Origin: a virus
Reading direction: 5' to 3' (one strand)
Length of the DNA stretch: 21,391 nt
Virus record (IMG/VR): IMGVR_UViG_3300044640_002264
Span: 1-21,391 of that record
Shown one piece after another: positions 1 through 6,897 of this stretch (position 1 is the stretch's first letter; every line of letters begins with the position of its first letter). The notes beneath the pieces were generated by a model that saw nothing but the letters and a program-made list of their open reading frames with translations, was not told where the DNA came from and made no database searches. The translations under genes were made by a program, and so were the position numbers.

Positions 1-17
1 TAATTTGTAACACTACC

Positions 18-52
18 AAGTCCTCCCAGATACATAATGGGAGGACTTTTTT
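18..52 (+). terminator. Terminator-like hairpin whose 3' arm holds the next gene's ribosome binding site
   Basis: A perfect 10-bp stem (AAGTCCTCCC pairing with GGGAGGACTT) closes an 11-base loop and runs into six T residues, the form of an intrinsic terminator. The start codon of the next gene follows directly, and its only Shine-Dalgarno match (GGGAGG, 8 bases before ATG) is inside the 3' arm. The element could end upstream transcription and also mask translation of the downstream gene on read-through messages. A homologous element sits at 2120-2153. Confidence 0.75.
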
Positions 53-640
53 ATGAGTATTGGATTTGTATTAGGCAACGGCATCAGCAGACTTGAAGTA
101 GATGTCAAAACACTACAAGCAACTGGGCCTGTGTATGGTTGTAACGCTCTTTATCGTGAGCACATTCCCACAGTGTTGGTCAGCACTGACAAAGCAATCA
201 GCCAAGAAATACAAAATTCAGGCTACGCTACCAAAAATCGCATGTACACTCGCAGGCCCATGCCAGGCTTGGGTGCCAAAACTGTGCCACAAAGCTATTT
301 TGGGTTTAGTTCAGGACCTATTGCAGTGGGCATTGCTGCACTGGACCGCAACATAGCAGTGTATCTCATTGGATTTGACATGGGACCAGCACAAAACAAT
401 CGTTTCAACAATGTGTATGCTGACACACAATTTTATAAAAAAAGCAATTCTTTGCCTACCTACACTGGCAACTGGGCTAGACAGTTGGCCACTGTGATAA
501 AAGACTATCCCAAAATAAGTTTTTATCGAGTGCAAGGAGAAACCACAGCCACAGTAAACGAGCTCAATGGACTGGCAAATTTAAGACACATGCCTGTTGC
601 AGACTTTTTGAACCGCATAAATAACACAAAGGATCTGTAA
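53..640 (+). CDS. Sialyltransferase/MptE-like Rossmann protein (putative glycosyltransferase)
   Basis: This 195-aa protein begins with a Rossmann-type strand and the loop GNGISR (residues 8-13), followed by YGCNALYRE (28-36), VSTD (43-46), SSGPIAVGIAA (86-96) and YLIGFDM (104-110). This order, GNGxS near the N-terminus, a 'CNxxY' segment, then a 'SG..A...A' helix leading to a 'xxGxD' strand, is the pattern of the GT42 sialyltransferase and MptE/DUF115-like families. Related proteins are common and uncharacterised in aquatic phages. It ends directly before the first fibre gene and probably shares its late transcript, so a role in glycosylating fibres or altering host surface sugars is an inference. 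The GGGAGG site supports the ATG start. Fold assignment is moderately sure; substrate is unknown. Confidence 0.55.
   Translation: MSIGFVLGNGISRLEVDVKTLQATGPVYGCNALYREHIPTVLVSTDKAISQEIQNSGYATKNRMYTRRPMPGLGAKTVPQSYFGFSSGPIAVGIAALDRNIAVYLIGFDMGPAQNNRFNNVYADTQFYKKSNSLPTYTGNWARQLATVIKDYPKISFYRVQGETTATVNELNGLANLRHMPVADFLNRINNTKDL
616..623 (+). promoter_or_regulatory. T4-type late promoter box (CATAAATA)
   Basis: CATAAATA differs from the T4 late consensus TATAAATA at one base and lies 17 bases before the ATG of the first fibre gene, with an AAAGGA ribosome site at 628-633 between them. It is inside the 3' end of the preceding gene. T4 late promoters need only this -10-type element. The same core occurs before three other virion genes here. 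Confidence 0.5.
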
Positions 641-2110
641 ATGTCAACAGTCAAACGTGTCAGCGGTGATTACACTGTTCAAACCATAAATGCAGGTGAT
701 TTAGTCACCTTAGAAAGTACCAATGTGAACATTGTGGGCAATCTCACGGTGACTGGTAATGCAGTGTTGACAGGCAATATCAACGCAGACAAAATTTTTA
801 ATGGTACCACCAGTGTTGAAATTCCTGTGATCAACGGCAACATCACATTCAATCCTAGCGGTGTCAGCAACATTATGGTAATCAGCCCAACCGGTACAAC
901 TTTTGCTGGTGCTGTGGGCTTTACTGGCAACGTGGATGCAGGCAACATCAACACCACAGGCAATGTAACTGGCAATGTGTTTTTGATAAAGCAAGATGCC
1001 AGTGCGGGTACACCACTGTTGAGATTTGAAGACACTGATACCACCCTCAGTGATGGCACTGTAATTGGTGCTATTGAATGGTATACCAACGATTTGTCAG
1101 GATCTGGTGCCAGAGTAACATCAGCTATCAAAAGCACAGCCAACAGTATTTTGGGCAATGCCTTGGTACAGATTTTTACCAGCAACGGCGGCGCGGCAGC
1201 AACAGCCAGGGTCACAGTGGACAGTGTGGGCAATGTGGGAGTGGCCAATATTGCTCCTTTGCACACATTTGCAGTGAGTGGCAATACCTTCGTCAGCGGC
1301 AATGCCAGTGTGATTGGCAATGTCAGTACTGGAAATATTTTGAATTCAGGATTGGCCAGTGTCACAGGCAACATCACTGGTGGCAATTTGATCACTGGAG
1401 GTTTGGCCACAGTCACAGGCAATATCACCGGTGCCAATGTGATCAGTACTGGTGCAGTCAGTGCCGGCGCATTAGGTATCAGCGCCACAGGCAACGTCAC
1501 CGGCGGCAATGTCAACAGTGACGGTGTCATGTGTGCTGTAGGCAATATCACCAACAACGGGGTTATCAATGCTGGGTCAGGCTTCAGCACAGTGGCCAAC
1601 GTTGTAACAGGCAATGCCTGTGTGTCGGGCATCACTACCACAAGCACACTGACAGTGAACACACTCAGCGGTGGTCGCGGCATTGGTGCAGAAAACATTG
1701 TGTGGCAAAATACCACCACTACCATGACGTCAGCAACCATGGCCAACGTGGGCAATTTGGGATTTTTTGTGCTGGCAGGACAAAGTTACAAATTTGAAGC
1801 ATACTTGCCCATACTGCCAGCAGGTTCTACTACCACTGCGTTTAGCACATACTTCGATGCTGGTATCTGTTACTACACTGTGGAAGCACAAGCCACACAA
1901 ACAGGTGCATTCAGCACATCAACTTCAAATGTGTCGGCAGCCGCAACTGCCACACAAGCAATGACTGGCACCACTCCACGTGCTGCCAGAGTAACTGGCA
2001 CTATTCAAAGCAGTGTGAGCAATTCCAATGTGACCATTCAAGCTCAAACTTCCAGCAACGATTTAGCAGTACAAAGCGGTGCTTATCTGACCTACACAAG
2101 AATTGGCTAA
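641..2110 (+). CDS. Phage tail fibre protein with GN-rich repeats (489 aa)
   Basis: A virion adhesion protein in three visible parts. Residues 1-125 are beta-rich with scattered GNxxVTGN turns. Residues about 127-215 hold a 'RFEDTDT...GTVIGAIEWYTND...VDSVGNVGV' segment, the domain that often precedes chaperoned fibre tips in phages. Residues about 215-340 carry short GN-[IV]-xGGN repeats shared with the two larger fibres downstream. Residues about 344-489 form a Ser/Thr/Ala-rich, probably beta-sandwich C-terminal domain beginning near GGRGIGAENIVW and including 'AGQSYKFEAYLPILPAGSTT', likely the tip or trimerisation unit. No S74 chaperone motif was found. AAAGGA, 7 bases before ATG, sets the start. 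The fibre role is clear from architecture; the receptor is unknown. Confidence 0.75.
   Translation: MSTVKRVSGDYTVQTINAGDLVTLESTNVNIVGNLTVTGNAVLTGNINADKIFNGTTSVEIPVINGNITFNPSGVSNIMVISPTGTTFAGAVGFTGNVDAGNINTTGNVTGNVFLIKQDASAGTPLLRFEDTDTTLSDGTVIGAIEWYTNDLSGSGARVTSAIKSTANSILGNALVQIFTSNGGAAATARVTVDSVGNVGVANIAPLHTFAVSGNTFVSGNASVIGNVSTGNILNSGLASVTGNITGGNLITGGLATVTGNITGANVISTGAVSAGALGISATGNVTGGNVNSDGVMCAVGNITNNGVINAGSGFSTVANVVTGNACVSGITTTSTLTVNTLSGGRGIGAENIVWQNTTTTMTSATMANVGNLGFFVLAGQSYKFEAYLPILPAGSTTTAFSTYFDAGICYYTVEAQATQTGAFSTSTSNVSAAATATQAMTGTTPRAARVTGTIQSSVSNSNVTIQAQTSSNDLAVQSGAYLTYTRIG
1291..1640 (+). repeat. Degenerate GN-repeat tract in the 489-aa fibre
   Basis: Coding repeats of the GN-[IV]-T-G-[GA]-N-[LV] type, for example ITGGNLITGG, ITGANVISTG and VTGGNVNSDG. 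They are the same family as the 51-nt repeats of the 1466-aa fibre but fewer and less regular. Confidence 0.6.
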
Positions 2111-2119
2111 AATAGCAAA

Positions 2120-2153
2120 CAAGTCCTTTTGGTAAATACATCAGAGGACCTTG
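2120..2153 (+). promoter_or_regulatory. SD-sequestering hairpin with a late-promoter box in its loop
   Basis: CAAGTCCT pairs with AGGACCTTG (one bulged C). AAGTCCT and AGGAC are separated by 17 bases, exactly as in the element at the left end of the window (18-52). The 3' arm contains the AGAGGA ribosome site of the 1466-aa fibre, and the loop contains GGTAAATA. A short weaker T-rich run follows, so termination is less likely than at the left copy. Confidence 0.5.
2131..2138 (+). promoter_or_regulatory. T4-type late promoter box (GGTAAATA)
   Basis: The TAAATA core lies 22 bases before the ATG of the 1466-aa fibre. Initiation at the usual distance would fall near 2144, inside the hairpin, giving a message that lacks the 5' arm and therefore has a free ribosome site. 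Confidence 0.4.
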
Positions 2154-2160
2154 TTTATCC

Positions 2161-5100
2161 ATGGCACAAAATATTATAGATGTAGGCGCCGCTGCCAACG
2201 ATGGCACTGGTGAACCATTAAGAACAGCTTTTGAAGCTGTTAATAACAATTTCACCCAGATATTCGCTGCGGGTCCGGTGGATAGCAATGTCGTTATCTC
2301 CGGCAATACTATCACAGTCACTGGTACCAACAACAATCTGGTACTTCGAGCCAATGGAATTGGCAATATCCAAGCCAACAGTTCAATCATGCCCAGCATT
2401 GATGCTGTGTATGATATCGGCGCTCCCGCTCAAAGAATCGACACAGTTTATGCCCAGTATTTCGTGGGCAATGGTGCTGGACTTACCAATGTAACCACTG
2501 CTGGCAGCAGCATCAATTCTGGTACCAGTAATGTTCGAATTGTGAGTTCGGGCGGCAATGCCACAGTGTCAATTGGTGGCGTAAGTAATGTGGCAGTGTT
2601 TTCCACCGGTGGTGTCAACGTTGCAGCCAATGTAACTGCTGGAAATTTAGTAACTTCTGGGGTCAACGGAAATATCACTGGCGCCAATGTAATTTCTGCT
2701 GTGACCTTGACTGCATCAGGTAATGTGCTAGGCAATTACTTTCTTGGCAATGGTGCATTGTTGACTGGTATTTTGACCACAGCATCCAATTTGGTCAGTG
2801 GCAACAGCACAGTAAACATTGTGACTCCTGGCGGCAACGTGGCAGTGAGTGTAGGCGGACTCAGCAATCGTGCAGTGTTTGCCACGACCAGTGCCACATT
2901 TGCAGGCAACATTTTACCTGCAGCCAACAATGTTTACAGTCTTGGATCCAGCACACAACGTTGGGCCAACATTTGGTTGTCTGGCAGTACCATAAGACTG
3001 GGCGACTCAACAATCACGTCCAACACTGACAGTATTGTTTTGAGAAACCCAGTGGGTGGATCTTTTGCTGTGCAAGGCACAGCAAATGTGGCCAGCGGAT
3101 CTTTTGCACTGGGCGACAGCAACCTGGTGATCAACGGCGCCAACGGCAATATCAGTGTGAGTGTGAATGGCACACCCAATGTGGCAGTGTTTGCCAACAC
3201 TGGACTCACAGCCACCAATTTGTCTGCTATAGGCTTAGTCAAAGCTTCGGGCAATGTTAGTGCAGTGGGCAATGTGATTGGTGGCAATGTCATAGCAATC
3301 AGTGCGGTAAGTGCTGTGAGTGCAGTTGTTACAGGCAATGTCACTGGTGGCAATGTCATCACTGCAGGTGTAGTGAGTGCTGCTTCGGCCAATATTCCAG
3401 GCACCTTGACCAGCGGCGTTGTCAATGCTGTGGCGTTGAGCCTGTCAGGCAATGTGATATCAGCATTGAACAGTGTCAGTGCAATCACTACTTCGGCCAA
3501 TGTCACTGGTGGCAACATTATCACCGCCGGCAAAATCACTGCACTTGGCAGCATAGTAGGCGGTGTATTTGTTGGTGACGGTTCGCAACTGTCTGGCGTG
3601 GTAGCTACCAATGTGGGAGTGTTACCCAGTTTGAGTGTGACTGGCAATGTTAGAAGCGGTAATCTCAATTCACTGGGACAAGTAAGCGCAGTAGGCAATA
3701 TCACTGGTGGAAATTTGCAAGCCACAGGATTGAGCTTGTCGGGCAATGTGTTGACTCCATTGAATGTCACCGGCAACATAGTCAGCAACAACTTGGCCGT
3801 GATCAACGACATCACTGGTGCCAACAATTTTGTTACCAACTACATTCAAGCCAATGTGTTGGTTGTTTCAGTATCTTTGAGCGCCAGCGGCAATGTAATA
3901 GGTGGCAATGTCAACAGTTACGCAGCAGTCAGTGCAGTGGCCAATGTCACAGGTGGCAATGTTCGCACTGCTGGACAAGTGTCAGCCACAGGAACCATAA
4001 CTGGTGGCAATGTGCTTACTGGTGGCATTGTTTCGGCCACAGGTGCCATAACTGGTGCCAACATCACTGGTGCTAATATTTTAACAGCAGGATTGATTTC
4101 TGCCACAGGCAATGTTACAGGCGGCAATGTGGTAGCTGTATCTCTTGTGTCAGCTGCGGCAGTCAGCGCCACAGGCAATGTCAACAGTGGAAATTTGCGC
4201 ACAGCAGGTTTGATTTCGGCCGTGGGCAACATCATTGGTGGCAATATCCAAGGTGGAGCCAATGTCAATGCTGTCACACACACTGGTTTCACAGTGTCAG
4301 TATCTGGCAACATCAGCGGCAGCAACGTAATAGCAGCAGACACCATAAATGCACAGTTCTTCACTGGTACTTCTACGTTTATGACTGGAAATGTCAGTGG
4401 CTCTAATGTCAATGCCAATCTAGGAATTTATGCACAGTCTGCGGCAGTGAGTGGCAATGTAACAGGCGGCAATGTACTTGTACAAGGGATAGTGTCAGCT
4501 GCTTCGGTTACTGCCATAGGCAACATCACCAGCGGAAACATTGCAACAGCAGGTTTGATTACAGCCACTGGCAATGTCACAGGTGGCAATTTGATCACTG
4601 GTGCTGGATTGAGTGCCGCATTTGGAGTTATAATTGGCAACATAGTTGGTGGTAATTTAATCACCTCTGGTTTGGTCACCGCCACCGGCAACATAACAGG
4701 TGGCAATGTTATAGCAGTTGCAGCAGTGTCAGCAGTGTCCATGGTAGCCACCGGCAACATCACTGGTGGTAATTTGATCACATCAGGTTCGCTTGCGTTA
4801 GCATCAATGTCTGCCACAGGCAACATTGCTGGAGCAAATCTAATTGCAAGTGATCGAATCACAGCAGTAGGTAATGTGATTGGTGGCAATATAGTCACAG
4901 CTGGCTATGTAAGCGCCACAGGCAACGTCACAGCTGACTCAGTAAATGCAGCCAATATCAGTCTCACTGGCAACATATTGAGTGTGTTGAATTCCACCAA
5001 CAACATCATCACAACTGGCAACATCACTGGTAATTTCTACAGTGGCAATGGCTCTTTATTGACTGGTGTTTTGGCCACTGGAGTTGGCACACTGGGCAAT

Positions 5101-6561
5101 TTGAGTGTGACAGGAAATATAGACACAGGCAATTTAAACACAGCTGGTCAAGTCAGCGCCACCGGCAATGTTACTGGTGGCAATTTACTGGCTGTTCTTG
5201 CTGTGAGTTCTGATTCAGTAAGCACTGCCACAATCACAGCCACTGGCAACATCACTGGTGGCAATGTGTCAGCTGTAGCTAATGTGTCTGCAGCAATTGT
5301 AAATGCCACAGGCAATGTGATTGGCGGAAACATCAGTACATTGGGGCAAATCACTGCCGCAGCCAATGTCACTGGTGCAAATTTCTTAACAGCAGGGCAA
5401 GTCAGTGCCACAGGCAATGTCACTGGTGGTAACATAGTCACTGCAGGTCAAGTTAGTGTGACAGGCAATGTACTGACCAATGGTATAATCAGTGCCACAG
5501 GAAATATCTTTTCAGCAGGCAACATTCAAGCACAAACATTCATTGGTAACGTGACTGGTAGTTTGACTCTGACTGGCGCCAACAGTGAAGTGTTGTTCAA
5601 CCAGTTGGGCTCTATTGGCAGCGGCGCTGGATTGGTGTTTGACTACGCAGCAAATGCATTGACCATAACTGGATCAATAACCACAACCAGCGGTGGAGAT
5701 TTGACTGTGGCTGGTAAAACCACAGTAACAGGCAATATCAGCACAGTGATTGGCAACATTGGTGGCGGCAATATATTGGCTACCACACTGTTGTCGTCAG
5801 CAGGCAACATAGTTGGTGCCAATTTGGTAACTGGCGGTTTGATCACTGCTGTGGGCAACATCACTGGTGGAAATTTAATAACAGCAGGTTTTGCCACAGT
5901 CACAGGCAACATTGACGGTGGCAATGTTGTAACAGCAGGATTAATCACAGCCACTGGCAATGTCATTGGTGGCAATTTGGTCACTGCTGCTTTGATGCAG
6001 TCTGACACAGTCAGTGCTGTGGGAAACATCACTGGCGGCAATATTCAAACTGCGGGCCTGGTCACAGCCACAGGCAACATCACAGGTGGCAACATCATAA
6101 CAAGCGCACTGGTTGAAGGATTAACTGTCAGTGCCACAGGCAATGTCATAGGTGGCAATGTTAGCACAGCAGGATTAATCACAGCCACTGGCAACATCAC
6201 TGGTGGCAATATCAACACAGCAGGTTCTATCACAGCCACTGGCAACATAGTTGGCAGTGTGATCAATGCCACAAGTCAATTGCAGGGTGTTGCAATCAGT
6301 GTAACTGGCAACGTTACTGGTGGAAACGTCATATCCAATGGGGCAATTTCAGCCACTGGCAATATCACCAGCGGAAATTTACGGGCTGCAGGATTGAGTT
6401 TGAGTGGAAATGTGCTCAGTGCGCTGAACATGACCACCAATATCACTACCACAGGCAACATCACAGCCAACAACATCGCAGCCACAACCTCCATAAATAT
6501 TGCAGGAGCAGTGGCAGCCACTGTGGATGATGCAATAGCATTATCAATAGCATTAGGATAA
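2161..6561 (+). CDS. Giant repeat tail fibre protein (1466 aa)
   Basis: The N-terminus has the ANDGTGEPLRTAFEAVNNNF motif (residues 12-31), common at the start of aquatic-phage fibre proteins and probably a virion-attachment segment. Residues 81-330 contain modules of the 'YDIGAPAQR' / 'YSLGSSTQRWANIW' type and the turns FVGNGAGLTNV and FLGNGALLTGI. From about residue 360 to 1440 the protein is a long array with a 17-residue period (example GNVIGGNVSTAGLITAT); I count 28 [IV]-x-GGN cores. Interspersed are a 'LSLSGNVLSxLN' unit (four variants) and two more GNG/GDG-LxGV turns. Such periodicity suggests an elongated beta-solenoid or beta-prism shaft, probably trimeric. The C-terminus (DDAIALSIALG) is short and helical, with no visible tip or chaperone domain. 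Role as a long fibre is inferred from composition and neighbours. Confidence 0.72.
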   Translation: MAQNIIDVGAAANDGTGEPLRTAFEAVNNNFTQIFAAGPVDSNVVISGNTITVTGTNNNLVLRANGIGNIQANSSIMPSIDAVYDIGAPAQRIDTVYAQYFVGNGAGLTNVTTAGSSINSGTSNVRIVSSGGNATVSIGGVSNVAVFSTGGVNVAANVTAGNLVTSGVNGNITGANVISAVTLTASGNVLGNYFLGNGALLTGILTTASNLVSGNSTVNIVTPGGNVAVSVGGLSNRAVFATTSATFAGNILPAANNVYSLGSSTQRWANIWLSGSTIRLGDSTITSNTDSIVLRNPVGGSFAVQGTANVASGSFALGDSNLVINGANGNISVSVNGTPNVAVFANTGLTATNLSAIGLVKASGNVSAVGNVIGGNVIAISAVSAVSAVVTGNVTGGNVITAGVVSAASANIPGTLTSGVVNAVALSLSGNVISALNSVSAITTSANVTGGNIITAGKITALGSIVGGVFVGDGSQLSGVVATNVGVLPSLSVTGNVRSGNLNSLGQVSAVGNITGGNLQATGLSLSGNVLTPLNVTGNIVSNNLAVINDITGANNFVTNYIQANVLVVSVSLSASGNVIGGNVNSYAAVSAVANVTGGNVRTAGQVSATGTITGGNVLTGGIVSATGAITGANITGANILTAGLISATGNVTGGNVVAVSLVSAAAVSATGNVNSGNLRTAGLISAVGNIIGGNIQGGANVNAVTHTGFTVSVSGNISGSNVIAADTINAQFFTGTSTFMTGNVSGSNVNANLGIYAQSAAVSGNVTGGNVLVQGIVSAASVTAIGNITSGNIATAGLITATGNVTGGNLITGAGLSAAFGVIIGNIVGGNLITSGLVTATGNITGGNVIAVAAVSAVSMVATGNITGGNLITSGSLALASMSATGNIAGANLIASDRITAVGNVIGGNIVTAGYVSATGNVTADSVNAANISLTGNILSVLNSTNNIITTGNITGNFYSGNGSLLTGVLATGVGTLGNLSVTGNIDTGNLNTAGQVSATGNVTGGNLLAVLAVSSDSVSTATITATGNITGGNVSAVANVSAAIVNATGNVIGGNISTLGQITAAANVTGANFLTAGQVSATGNVTGGNIVTAGQVSVTGNVLTNGIISATGNIFSAGNIQAQTFIGNVTGSLTLTGANSEVLFNQLGSIGSGAGLVFDYAANALTITGSITTTSGGDLTVAGKTTVTGNISTVIGNIGGGNILATTLLSSAGNIVGANLVTGGLITAVGNITGGNLITAGFATVTGNIDGGNVVTAGLITATGNVIGGNLVTAALMQSDTVSAVGNITGGNIQTAGLVTATGNITGGNIITSALVEGLTVSATGNVIGGNVSTAGLITATGNITGGNINTAGSITATGNIVGSVINATSQLQGVAISVTGNVTGGNVISNGAISATGNITSGNLRAAGLSLSGNVLSALNMTTNITTTGNITANNIAATTSINIAGAVAATVDDAIALSIALG
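3241..6475 (+). repeat. 51-nt imperfect coding repeat array
   Basis: Tandem and interrupted copies of a 51-nt unit encoding GN-[IV]-x-GGN-[IVL]-x-[TS]-[AG]-G-x-[IV]-[ST]-A-[TV]. The most regular stretch is about 5830-6260. Third-codon positions vary widely between copies while Gly, Asn and the hydrophobic positions stay fixed, so the array is kept by selection on protein as well as by copying. Confidence 0.8.
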
Positions 6562-6564
6562 AAA

Positions 6565-6897
6565 ATGGCAAATACATTCACGAGAAAACTAGAACAAAAC
6601 ACTGGAACTACTGCTGCCCCAGTGGGCGCATACACAGTGCCAGCCAGCACCAAAACCATAGTGGTGGGTCTCAGCGTGACCAATACCACCAGCAGTGCTA
6701 TCACAGCCAATGTGTTTATCAACAACGGAGTGGCCAACACTTATATAATTGCCAGAGGTCCGGTGCCAGCTGGTTCCAGTTTGGTAGTGGGCGGCGGGGA
6801 TCAGAAATTGGTACTGATCACTGGCGACACAATGTACGTTCAAAGCAGCGCAGGTACCAGCATTGATACCGTGATGAGCATATTGGAAATCACCTAA
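6565..6897 (+). CDS. Small beta-rich virion protein (110 aa)
   Basis: The protein has no signal peptide or membrane segment and alternates short hydrophobic strands with Gly/Ser/Thr turns (KTIVVGLSVTN, ITANVFI, SSLVVGGGDQKLVLITGDTMYVQ). Proteins of this kind are found beside fibre genes in aquatic myophages and are thought to be minor structural or fibre-tip components. AGGA precedes ATG by 6 bases. It starts 3 bases after the giant fibre and its stop overlaps the next start (TAATG), so the three genes are translationally linked. It could supply the tip that the 1466-aa fibre appears to lack; that is inference. Confidence 0.6.
   Translation: MANTFTRKLEQNTGTTAAPVGAYTVPASTKTIVVGLSVTNTTSSAITANVFINNGVANTYIIARGPVPAGSSLVVGGGDQKLVLITGDTMYVQSSAGTSIDTVMSILEIT

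Noticed and set aside
679-1755. Long antisense open frame (358 codons) opposite the 489-aa fibre
   Set aside because: It is Val/Leu/Pro/Thr-rich low-complexity sequence that mirrors the GN/Thr/Ala repeat codons of the sense strand, and it has no family features.
2448-6272. Series of antisense frames encoding 'LPPVMLPVA'-type sequence
   Set aside because: These are the reverse complement of the 51-nt fibre repeats; their periodicity comes entirely from the sense gene.
3241-6475. Regular repeats suggestive of a CRISPR array
   Set aside because: Repeats are adjacent and imperfect, stay in one reading frame, have no unique spacers of constant length, and encode the fibre shaft.
6492-6499. CATAAATA as a late promoter for the 110-aa gene
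   Set aside because: It is 65 bases before the start, inside coding sequence, and the gene already follows the fibre by 3 bases; chance occurrence is likely.
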